A DNA stretch of 40,451 bases from Bacteroidota bacterium. GTDB taxonomy: Bacteria; Bacteroidota; Bacteroidia; Bacteroidales; NBLH01. Where the stretch lies: assembly GCA_025361565.1 (NCBI GenBank), contig JANYKN010000063.1, positions 1-40,451 on the forward strand, written 5' to 3'. The position numbers and the translations under genes are program-made. The notes under the pieces were generated by a model. It had not been told where the DNA came from. It did no database searches and saw only the letters and a program-made list of their open reading frames with translations. Shown piece by piece: positions 25,063 through 32,202 of the stretch (the first letter of the stretch is position 1; every line of letters begins with the position of its first letter).

Positions 25063-25751
25063 GTCAATAAATTTAAAAAATTAGCGAAATGTAAAAATAA
25101 TTTATTTAGCGATATTTATTTCAGCTAATTATACATAAGTACATTATTTTTATATACCTATGATTTTGATTGATTTAACATTTCAGATTACTGTTTTAAT
25201 ATTAAGGATTAAAGTCTGAAAATATGTTACAATCAGGTAACTGTCAGACTATCCCAAAATTCGTCTGATTACTCAAAGCAGTCTGACGGGTTCGGGATAT
25301 TCGAAATTGAAAGCATTGCACCCTAAGCCTTTCTAAGTTCAATATATCTACCAATGATTGCAAAATACTTCGCAGTATGGAAATAATCCCGATTCGTAAA
25401 AGCTAATTGATAGGATAGTGTATTGTTTTCGAATAAAAACCATAATATATTTGAAACAGTTGTTCGCATCACTCAACAAGAATATTAATCTGCATATTCA
25501 CGTTGAAAAACAATACTATTGGAATTTTTTATAATAAAAACGGATTAAGTCTTAATTAATAATTCTATGCAATAAATTGAATATCAACAGATAATATCTT
25601 TTTAAAAGATAGTATTTTACCATATACAGTATGGTTAATATTTTATAAAATAATTCCTGATTGTCAAAAATTAAGTGGAGGCCAGCAACCACTCAAAAAA
25701 CGGGGCGAAACTGAAAAGCCAGACGAGTAGGATTACTAAAAAATCAATACA
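25063..25751. other. 689-base intergenic region with dyads and a GC-rich leader
   Basis: No gene is evident. Seen here are an inverted 7-mer GTCAGAC/GTCTGAC (25243-25249 and 25281-25287), a 15-base dyad ATCTTTT-T-AAAAGAT (25596-25610), and a dyad ACCATA-N5-TATGGT (25619-25635). A compact GC-rich stretch at 25676-25735 lies just before the next gene. The AAAAACGGATTAA block at 25536-25548 recurs at 26230-26242 upstream of the following gene. Confidence 0.5.
25676..25735 (+). promoter_or_regulatory. GC-rich, possibly structured leader of the 93-aa gene
   Basis: This 60-base island is about half G+C inside DNA that is much more AT-rich. It can form AGTGG-N10-CCACT and then GGC-N11-GCC. It ends about 16 bases before the ATG at 25752. 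It does not match a riboswitch class I can name. The opposite strand is open for about 20 hydrophobic codons, so a gene remnant is an alternative. Confidence 0.3.
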
Positions 25752-26033
25752 ATGCAAAAAGTAATGGTTCAGATGAACATTCCCAACATGACTACAAAGC
25801 AGTACGATCAGGCATGGGAGCAGATGCGGGCAACCGGGCATGCAAATCCGAAAGGATTAATTCACCATGTAGGTAGCTTGCAAGGCAATACCCTTATGGT
25901 GGTTGATGTTTGGGAATCGACGGATGCTTTTGCCAAATTTGGTGAAATTTTAGGACCAATTATGGGTAAATTAGGAGTTCCCCAAGTTGAGCCTGTTATA
26001 ACACCTGTGCATTTTGAATATTCAGGGAAATAA
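25752..26033 (+). CDS. Small dimeric alpha/beta-barrel protein (93 aa)
   Basis: The size and order of elements fit a single ferredoxin-like ABM-type domain: beta strand MQKVMVQMNI, helix TTKQYDQAWEQM, then LIHHVGSLQGNTLMVVDVWES, then helix TDAFAKFGEILGPIMGKLG and a last strand. Proteins of this fold form dimers and include antibiotic-biosynthesis monooxygenases and heme-degrading enzymes. Most small ones are uncharacterised. No catalytic residue is evident. A strong hairpin terminator follows immediately, so it is a single-gene unit. It shares a 13-base upstream block with the following alpha/beta hydrolase gene. Confidence 0.8.
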   Translation: MQKVMVQMNIPNMTTKQYDQAWEQMRATGHANPKGLIHHVGSLQGNTLMVVDVWESTDAFAKFGEILGPIMGKLGVPQVEPVITPVHFEYSGK

Positions 26034-26344
26034 GCTTAAAAAAGAAATAAGATAAATGGTTGGAATATTTGAATTTGTCTTATTTCTTTTTTTAAGAAAA
26101 ATACAATGTAACATGAAAACATCTACAATGAAAGCCTCAACCTCTTCAAGGGTTTTCAACCGCTTGAAGCGATTCGCTTCTATGCTTAACTAACCGACAT
26201 TGAATTATGAACAGTTAAATGATTCTACTAAAAACGGATTAAAGTTCATCTAATATTTGTCTGCAACAAATTGGATAACAAAAGATACTATCTTATAAAA
26301 TGGTATCTTTAATATTTTCAATATAAATACCAAACACAATTAAA
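26034..26344. other. Intergenic region: terminator, nested palindromes, repeated upstream block
   Basis: After the terminator there are nested palindromes at 26144-26180: CTTCAAG with CTTGAAG (26163-26169), and GAAGCG-ATT-CGCTTC (26166-26180). The AAAAACGGATTAA block at 26230-26242 and a dyad AAAGATAC-N14-GTATCTTT (26281-26310) lie upstream of the hydrolase gene. No gene is visible. Confidence 0.5.
26038..26093 (+). terminator. Intrinsic terminator of the 93-aa gene
   Basis: A perfect 15-bp stem AAAAAAGAAATAAGA/TCTTATTTCTTTTTT begins four bases after the TAA and encloses 25 bases. The right arm ends in a T-run on the plus strand. The stem is long but AT-rich. Confidence 0.65.
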
Positions 26345-27124
26345 ATGAATACAATAAACTCAAAAACAATTGTCTTTATTCATGGATTATTTATGAATCC
26401 CGTTAGCTGGAATCCTTGGGTTAAATATTTCGAAGCAAAGGGATATAATTGCCACTCACCTGCATATCCTTTCCATGATGGAAATCCTGCTGACTTGCGG
26501 GAAAATATAAATCCGGCTCTTGGAGATTTAACATTTGCAGAAGTAATAAAGAGTTTAATTGTATTTTTAGATAATCTACCTGAAAAGCCAATTCTTATTG
26601 GTCATTCGATGGGTGGATTAGCAGTTCAGAAATTAATTGGAATGGATAAAGGAGTTGCAGGAGTTTGTATTGATTCGGCACCACCAAAAGGAATTCTCAG
26701 TTTTGAGTGGAGCTTTTTGAAAGCCAATTTATCTACCATTAATCCCTTAAAGGGGAATTCAGTTTGTATGCCAACAGTAGCCTGGTATCAATACGCTTTT
26801 TGCAATACCATGACAATGGAAGAAACCGGCATCGAGTTTGAAAAATTTGTTGTTCCCGAGAGCAGAAATATTCCACGAAGCAGTACAAAAGATGATGGAA
26901 TTATTGATTTCAATAAACCACATCAACCCCTTTTATTTATTGCTGGCGAAAAGGACAATATCATTCCATCATCACTTAATAAAAAGAATTTTGAAGCTTA
27001 CAATGACAAAAACAGCAAGCGGGATTTTAAACAATTTAAAGAAAGAACTCATTATATTTGTGGACAAAAAAATTGGGAAGAAGTAGCCGAATACATAAGT
27101 AACTGGATAATTGAAAACAAGTAA
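26345..27124 (+). CDS. Alpha/beta-hydrolase (259 aa)
   Basis: A soluble esterase/lipase-like enzyme. The oxyanion motif is VFIHGLFMNP (about 10-19). The nucleophile elbow is GHSMGG with S88. The acid is D204 in AGEKDNIIP, and the base is H236 in ERTHYICG. The triad is complete and in the right order. There is no signal peptide. The substrate cannot be told; similar proteins are annotated only as alpha/beta-hydrolases. The next gene starts one base after its stop codon, suggesting cotranscription with an exported oxidoreductase-like protein. Confidence 0.92.
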   Translation: MNTINSKTIVFIHGLFMNPVSWNPWVKYFEAKGYNCHSPAYPFHDGNPADLRENINPALGDLTFAEVIKSLIVFLDNLPEKPILIGHSMGGLAVQKLIGMDKGVAGVCIDSAPPKGILSFEWSFLKANLSTINPLKGNSVCMPTVAWYQYAFCNTMTMEETGIEFEKFVVPESRNIPRSSTKDDGIIDFNKPHQPLLFIAGEKDNIIPSSLNKKNFEAYNDKNSKRDFKQFKERTHYICGQKNWEEVAEYISNWIIENK

Positions 27125-27125
27125 T

Positions 27126-28256
27126 ATGAGAAATAAAGTAATTGTAATCTTTTTTTGTTTGTTTATTTCAAGCAGCCTTGTTCAGGCACAGAACAATTTA
27201 AATGTTAAAAAACCACTCAGGGTTGGTATTGTAGGGTTGGTTCACACGCATGTGCATTGGATTTTGGGTCGCGAAAAATTGGGAGATATCGAAATTGTTG
27301 GTATTGCAGAACCCAATCATGCACTGGCCGAAACCTATTCAAAACAGCATGGTTTTAGTATGGATTTGGTTTACAATTCGATGGAAGAAATGATTGAGAA
27401 AACCAAGCCAGATGCAGTTTTTGCTTTTAATTCCATTTATGATCATTTAAAAACGGTAGAATATTGTGCTCCAAAAGGTATCCATGTGATGGTTGAAAAA
27501 CCCCTGGCTGTGAGCATGGATCACGCGCGGAAAATGCTTGCTCTTGCTGAAAAATATCATATTAATCTTCTCACCAATTACGAAACTACCTGGTATGGAA
27601 GCAATAAAAAAGCCTGGGAAATTGTAAATGATAACAATGAAATTGGCTCAATCCGCAAAATAGTATTCCATACTGGTCACCAGGGACCAATAGAAATTGG
27701 TTGCAACCCTGAATTCCTGGCATGGCTTACAGATCCGGTGTTGAACGGAGGTGGGGCGCTTACCGATTTTGGTTGTTATGGTGCCAATATTTGCACCTGG
27801 TTAATGAAAGGCGAAACACCAATGACAGTTACGGCAATTACTCAGCAAATAAAGCCCGATTTGTATCCAAAAGTTGAAGATGAAGCCACCATTGTGCTTA
27901 CTTACAAAAGTGCACAGGTGATAATTGAGGCTTCGTGGAACTGGCCTTTTGGAAGAAAAGACATGGAAGTTTATGGTAAAAATGGATATGTATTTTGTCT
28001 CGACAGGGAAAACATGCTGATGATGAAAAATAACCAAAGAATGAGTGATACCATCAAAGCAGATCCAATGCCCGAAGGCAGTCAAGATCCATTTATGTAT
28101 TTTGCCAATGTAATCAACGGCAAAATAAAAATGGCAACATATGATTTGTCTGCTATCGCAAACAATAAAATAGTAATTCAAATACTGGAAGCGGCGAAGT
28201 ATTCTGCAAAAAATGGAAAAACTGTGGTTTGGAAAGATTTTTATAAAAAAGAATAG
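27126..28256 (+). CDS. Exported Gfo/Idh/MocA family oxidoreductase (376 aa)
   Basis: The ATG at 27126 is chosen because it opens directly onto a signal peptide (MRNKVIVIFFCLFISSSLVQAQ); the frame extends to a TTG at 27111 that overlaps the upstream gene. The Rossmann domain follows: RVGIVGLVHTHV in place of the usual GxGxxG, and the hallmark VMVEKPLAVS. The C-terminal domain carries GGGALTDFGCYGANICTW. The family oxidises or epimerises sugars with NAD(P). Exported members in Bacteroidota often carry their cofactor tightly bound and act on polysaccharide-derived sugars. The catalytic role is inferred at family level only. Confidence 0.9.
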   Translation: MRNKVIVIFFCLFISSSLVQAQNNLNVKKPLRVGIVGLVHTHVHWILGREKLGDIEIVGIAEPNHALAETYSKQHGFSMDLVYNSMEEMIEKTKPDAVFAFNSIYDHLKTVEYCAPKGIHVMVEKPLAVSMDHARKMLALAEKYHINLLTNYETTWYGSNKKAWEIVNDNNEIGSIRKIVFHTGHQGPIEIGCNPEFLAWLTDPVLNGGGALTDFGCYGANICTWLMKGETPMTVTAITQQIKPDLYPKVEDEATIVLTYKSAQVIIEASWNWPFGRKDMEVYGKNGYVFCLDRENMLMMKNNQRMSDTIKADPMPEGSQDPFMYFANVINGKIKMATYDLSAIANNKIVIQILEAAKYSAKNGKTVVWKDFYKKE

Positions 28257-28582
28257 AAGGATTAGTTTCAAAAGCTTCGATATTGTTATCAAGCTTTAAA
28301 ATCAATAATAAAATATTTATTTACATATGAAATCATTTTAAGAACTGAAACTTAAAAAGCAGAAGCTTAAAAATTGAGAATAACAATTAACAGAACTTAA
28401 ATTGACAAAGTTTAACAATTTGCAGAAAAAGTTATAAACACCAAAATTCATCAAAAAAATATTTTATAAATATTTCAAAAGTCTCAGATGCATTAAACAT
28501 TTGAGCAATAATTTCAAATCTGGTTTCTTCGAAAAATGAGTCGAAAATGATTTGACTTGTGAACAACTTGATTAAGAAGAAG

Positions 28583-28613
28583 TTTGGCAGCATTCCAAAA
28601 CACCCTATCTTTG
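28583..28613 (+). promoter_or_regulatory. Full Bacteroidota promoter (TTTG-N19-TATCTTTG) for a predicted small RNA
   Basis: The -33 TTTG (28583-28586) and -7 TATCTTTG (28606-28613) are separated by exactly 19 bases, the consensus spacing for the primary sigma factor of Bacteroides. It is the only complete two-element match I noted in the window, and it is not upstream of any protein gene. The transcript should start near 28619. Confidence 0.75.
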
Positions 28614-28618
28614 ATATA

Positions 28619-28727
28619 TAAGATTTCATTAGGGGGCTTTTGAAATTTTCTTATGAGGAAGTTTGATAAGCACGCAATCAAACTTAAAATAAATGGCGCC
28701 AATATTATTCTGGCGTCATTTGTTTTT
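28619..28727 (+). ncRNA. Predicted structured small RNA of about 109 nt
   Basis: Downstream of the full promoter there are three consecutive hairpins. The first is 28620-28628 with 28641-28649 (9 bp, one G-U; loop TTAGGGGGCTTT). The second is 28659-28667 with 28677-28685 (AAGTTTGAT/ATCAAACTT, 9 bp, no mismatch; loop AAGCACGCA). The third is a terminator, 28691-28701 with 28711-28721, followed by GTTTTT. Promoter, structure and terminator in 145 bases make a free-standing RNA gene likely. I cannot match it to 6S RNA, tmRNA, SRP RNA or RNase P. A 47-codon frame starting at 28654 runs through the terminator and is probably fortuitous. Confidence 0.65.
28691..28727 (+). terminator. Intrinsic terminator of the predicted small RNA
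   Basis: AAATGGCGCCA and TGGCGTCATTT form an 11-bp stem with one G-T pair and a 9-base loop, followed by GTTTTT. It is GC-rich in the middle and the best-formed terminator in this gap. Confidence 0.75.
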
Positions 28728-29026
28728 AACAAATTTGGAAAAAATGTCACAAAGCAAAATTATTCCCCACCTGCAATTTCTTATTTATCTATTTAATAAT
28801 CTGATTATTATAGCAAAAATATATATTGAATTTTGATTTTTTGAAATTCATGAAATTCGAATAGATTATTTGAAAAATTGGGAGGCTCAAAAACTTTTGA
28901 AAATAATCATTTTAATTTCAATATTTAATGCAATACAAATGAAATAGATAGCCTGAAAATATAATTTTTCTTGTTTTTATCCATAAAATATCATCTTTTT
29001 TTCGACCAAGCCAATGATATTTTTCG

Positions 29027-29034
29027 TACATTTG
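29027..29034 (+). promoter_or_regulatory. Candidate -7 box of a second predicted small RNA
   Basis: TACATTTG matches TAnnTTTG. It lies five bases before the long hairpin at 29039. The -33 position has no TTTG (TTCG nearby at slightly longer spacing), so it is weaker than the promoter at 28583. Confidence 0.45.
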
Positions 29035-29038
29035 ATTC

Positions 29039-29111
29039 ATCCGGAAACCAATATTTAGGATAGCTTTAATTGGCTATAATTTATTAATTTAATGGTTTCC
29101 GGATATTTTTT
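29039..29111 (+). ncRNA. Predicted hairpin RNA of about 73 nt
   Basis: A perfect 12-bp stem ATCCGGAAACCA (29039-29050) and TGGTTTCCGGAT (29093-29104) encloses 42 bases that include an inner TAGC-N8-GCTA hairpin. A T6 run (29106-29111) follows almost at once. With the TAnnTTTG box immediately upstream, the whole transcript would be one hairpin ending as its own terminator. A small palindromic mobile repeat is the alternative. Not matched to a known RNA family. Confidence 0.45.
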
Positions 29112-29342
29112 GCGATATCACCAACTTCTATTTTTAAATCATGTTTCTCTTTATCAATAATCTCCGTTCCATTCTTCAGAATCTTTCATTTTTTGGATTT
29201 GTATAATTCATTTTTGTTTACAAAATGTTAATAACAGAATTCGCTTCTGCCTATAAATTTGATAATCAAAAAAATATGTGTTTTATAAATTAAAATGTAA
29301 TTCAATTTATAAACAAGATAGTATATCTATTTCAGAAATTTA

Positions 29343-29350
29343 TAATTTTG
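29343..29350 (+). promoter_or_regulatory. Candidate -7 promoter box of accA
   Basis: TAATTTTG matches TAnnTTTG, 17 bases before the ATG at 29368. That would give a very short leader and slightly favours the downstream ATG at 29374. No -33 element is recognised. Confidence 0.4.
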
Positions 29351-29367
29351 TGCCTCATTAAAATTAA

Positions 29368-30330
29368 ATGCATATGGTTCTACTTGAATTTGAAGCTAAA
29401 ATTGGCGAATTGCTTGATCAACTTCAAAAAGCCAGGGAAATTGGAGAAAAAAGTAATGTTGACGTAAGTGTTACCATTAAAGAATTAAACGATAAACTGG
29501 AAAAAGCAAGGACAGAGATTTATGGCAATCTTACTGCCTGGCAAAGAGTTCAGGTTTCGAGACACCCAGAGCGTCCATATACTTTGGCGTACATTGATTA
29601 TTTTACAAAAGGAGCCTTTATTGAATTACATGGCGACAGAAATGTTAAAGACGATAAAGCGATGGTCGGTGGATTTGGTTCAATTGATGGAGAAACAGTT
29701 ATGTTTATTGGTCATCAAAAAGGTATCAACACTAAAATGCGACAATATCGTAATTTTGGAATGGCAAATCCAGAAGGATATCGTAAAGCATTGAGATTAA
29801 TGAGATTAGCTGAAAAATTCAATAAGCCAATTGTTACTTTGGTTGATACAATGGGAGCATATCCTGGCCTGGAAGCAGAAGAGCGGGGGCAAGGTGAAGC
29901 CATTGCCAGAAACCTTTATGAGATGTTTAACATCAAAGTTCCAATCATTACCATCATCATTGGCGAAGGAGCCTCTGGAGGAGCTATTGGCATTGGTGTT
30001 GGAGATAAAGTTTATATGCTGGAAAATACGTGGTATTCAGTAATTTCACCAGAATCATGCTCACAAATACTTTGGCGTACCTGGGATTATAAAGAGGAAG
30101 CTGCTGCTGCACTTAAACTTACTGCAATTGATATGCTTGAACAGAAGTTGATTGATGGCATTATAAAAGAACCTTTGGGTGGCGCTCATACAAATCACGA
30201 AGAAATATTTGCCACAACAATGGCAGTTATTCAAAAAGATTTAAAAAACCTTAAAAAAATAAAGCCAGAAGATCTTGTCAATCAAAGGATTGAAAAATAT
30301 GTGGCAATGGGAAAGTATATAGAAGATTAA
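29368..30330 (+). CDS. accA: Acetyl-CoA carboxylase, carboxyltransferase subunit alpha (320 aa)
   Basis: The alpha half of the carboxyltransferase that transfers CO2 from biotin to acetyl-CoA to form malonyl-CoA, the first step of fatty-acid synthesis. Typical motifs are [10 protein letters not shown] at the start, [25 protein letters not shown], the glycine-rich [12 protein letters not shown] (about 198-209) and [16 protein letters not shown]. The length is normal. The start could be Met1 or Met3. It is followed by its own terminator, and accD is not in the window. Confidence 0.97.
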   Translation: MHMVLLEFEAKIGELLDQLQKAREIGEKSNVDVSVTIKELNDKLEKARTEIYGNLTAWQRVQVSRHPERPYTLAYIDYFTKGAFIELHGDRNVKDDKAMVGGFGSIDGETVMFIGHQKGINTKMRQYRNFGMANPEGYRKALRLMRLAEKFNKPIVTLVDTMGAYPGLEAEERGQGEAIARNLYEMFNIKVPIITIIIGEGASGGAIGIGVGDKVYMLENTWYSVISPESCSQILWRTWDYKEEAAAALKLTAIDMLEQKLIDGIIKEPLGGAHTNHEEIFATTMAVIQKDLKNLKKIKPEDLVNQRIEKYVAMGKYIED

Positions 30331-30359
30331 TCATTTCCTGATCTTCAAAACAAAATCAT

Positions 30360-30383
30360 AAGAGGAGAAAGCTCCTCTTTTTT
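30360..30383 (+). terminator. Intrinsic terminator between accA and dnaB
   Basis: An 8-bp stem AAGAGGAG/CTCCTCTT with a 4-base AAAG loop runs directly into a T-tract. A compact, well-formed terminator of accA. Confidence 0.85.
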
Positions 30384-30407
30384 AAGCACTTCTATAAAAT
30401 AAATCAA

Positions 30408-31925
30408 ATGGCAACCAAAAAGAAACCTTTTTATAACGAAAAAATCGAAGAAAATGAAATGGGTAAAATTCCACCACAAGCCCTTGATTTAGAAGAAGCT
30501 GTGCTAGGTGCTATTATGCTCGAAAAGAATGCCGCACTTGAAGTACTCGATATTTTACGTCCTGAAAGTTTTTATATTCCCGCCCATCAAAAAATATTCA
30601 GTGCCATCGTTGAATTATCAAAAACATATAAACCAATTGATATTCTAACAGTTACAGAGGCTCTACGCCAAACAAAAGAACTGGATGAAGTTGGAGGCGC
30701 ATATTACATTTCAAAATTAACCAGTAAAGTTGGTTCTGCCGCACACATTGAGCACCATGCCCGGATTATTGCTCAAAAATTTATTCAACGCGAGCTGATA
30801 CGAGTTGCTGTGGATATTCAGAAGCAAGCCTATGATGACAGTACGGATGTACTTGATTTATTGAACTATTCCGAAAGTTCCATCTTTCAGTTGGCAGAAG
30901 GGAATATTAAGAGCGAAACCATGAAGATCTCTGAAGTTCTGGGTGAAGCACTCGAAAAAATTGAAGAAGCTTCAAAACGTGAAGATAATTTAAGCGGTGT
31001 TCCATCTGGTTTTACAAGTCTGGACAGGATTACAGCAGGATGGCAACCTTCAGATTTGGTTATTATTGCAGCTCGGCCTTCCATGGGCAAAACAGCATTT
31101 ATCCTGACGATGGCACGTAATATGGCAGTTAATCACAAAGTTCCTGTTGGAATATTTTCTCTGGAGATGTCTACCTTACAACTTGTTAACCGCTTAATTG
31201 CTGCAGAAACGGAACTTTCGAGCGAAAAACTCAGAAGTGGCAAATTGAAGGATTATGAGTGGGAGCAGCTTGATATTAAATCAAAAAACCTGAACGATGC
31301 ACCTCTCTTTTTGGATGATACCCCGGCTATTACACTTTTTGAATTGAGAGCGAAGTGCCGCCGTTTAAAGACACAGCACAACATTCAAATGATAATCATC
31401 GACTATTTGCAACTAATGACAGGAACTCCAGAAACCAGGGGAAATCGTGAACAAGAAGTAAGTACTATTTCAAGAGGCTTAAAAGCAATTGCCAAAGAAC
31501 TCAATATACCTGTTATAGCACTTTCTCAGCTTAATCGTTCGGTTGAAATGCGTTCGGGGGATAAAAGACCACAACTTTCAGACTTACGTGAATCGGGAGC
31601 TATTGAGCAAGATGCTGACCTTGTAGTTTTCATTCATCGTGCTGAAAAGTATGGCATTACTGAAGACTCAGATGGAAATTCTACTTTGGGACTGGCGGAA
31701 ATTATTATTGCAAAGCACAGAAATGGAGCCATTACCGATGTAAAACTTAAATTTAGGGCAGAATTGGCAAAATTTGAAGAATTTGAGATATCAGAATTGG
31801 TACCAATGGGATCTGAAAGTTTTTCAGCAAAAACTTTTGGCTCCAAAATGAATGCAGATATTAAAAATACCAAATCTCAGGATTTTAGTGATTTTTCAAG
31901 TTTTGAAACGGATGCACCTTTTTAA
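30408..31925 (+). CDS. dnaB: Replicative DNA helicase DnaB (505 aa)
   Basis: The hexameric helicase of the chromosomal fork. The N-terminal helical domain (about 20-150; PPQALDLEEAVLGAIMLEK, HARIIAQKFIQREL) is followed by a RecA-like ATPase domain. Walker A is ARPSMGKTAF (about 222-231), then FSLEMS, Walker B IIIDYLQLM, SQLNRSVE and DLRESGAIEQDADLV. The last 30 residues are low-complexity and Ser/Phe-rich (FSDFSSFETDAPF). No intein interrupts it. The length is slightly above E. coli DnaB, as usual in Bacteroidota. This is the host enzyme, unrelated to the element helicase at 1151. Confidence 0.97.
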   Translation: MATKKKPFYNEKIEENEMGKIPPQALDLEEAVLGAIMLEKNAALEVLDILRPESFYIPAHQKIFSAIVELSKTYKPIDILTVTEALRQTKELDEVGGAYYISKLTSKVGSAAHIEHHARIIAQKFIQRELIRVAVDIQKQAYDDSTDVLDLLNYSESSIFQLAEGNIKSETMKISEVLGEALEKIEEASKREDNLSGVPSGFTSLDRITAGWQPSDLVIIAARPSMGKTAFILTMARNMAVNHKVPVGIFSLEMSTLQLVNRLIAAETELSSEKLRSGKLKDYEWEQLDIKSKNLNDAPLFLDDTPAITLFELRAKCRRLKTQHNIQMIIIDYLQLMTGTPETRGNREQEVSTISRGLKAIAKELNIPVIALSQLNRSVEMRSGDKRPQLSDLRESGAIEQDADLVVFIHRAEKYGITEDSDGNSTLGLAEIIIAKHRNGAITDVKLKFRAELAKFEEFEISELVPMGSESFSAKTFGSKMNADIKNTKSQDFSDFSSFETDAPF

Positions 31926-32202
31926 ATCGCCATCCTCAATAACTATTTGTTTAACTTATGTTACTTGAAATAATTTTGTTTAATAAACCAAATTATCACC
32001 ATAGCCAAGATAAACAACCCTTCAAGTTTTAATTTGTTTCAAGTTATAATAGAAACATGTTATTATACCAAATTTTTCAGGATTAGCGTTTTAATATCCG
32101 TACTCCATTATTCAAATTTCTCATTTAATATAATTTAGCAACAAAATAATGGGACAACGATTGAAAATAAAATATCTTATTTGCTAATAAATTCTTAAGG
32201 TT

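Larger units (their letters stand above)
28257..29367. other. 1.1-kb intergenic region with two predicted RNA genes
   Basis: No protein gene is convincing; minus-strand frames at 28432-28629 and 28514-28750 overlap the RNA signals and show no family traits. The region holds predicted RNAs at about 28619-28727 and 29039-29111 and the accA promoter near 29343. The rest (28257-28570, 28740-29020, 29115-29340) is AT-rich with nothing recognised. Confidence 0.6.

Noticed and set aside
25676-25735. Cobalamin, SAM, c-di-GMP or hammerhead-type RNA
   Set aside because: Partial words such as GCAACC and GCCAGACGAG occur, but the conserved cores and their order are missing.
28514-28750. Minus-strand 78-codon frame (and 28432-28629) in the gap before accA
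   Set aside because: It overlaps the promoter, hairpins and terminator of the predicted RNA, has no recognisable domain, and lacks a promoter of its own; most likely chance.
28654-28797. 47-codon plus-strand frame MRKFDKHAIK... inside the predicted small RNA
   Set aside because: It starts beside a perfect hairpin and runs through a good terminator, with no start-context support; an RNA gene explains the region better.
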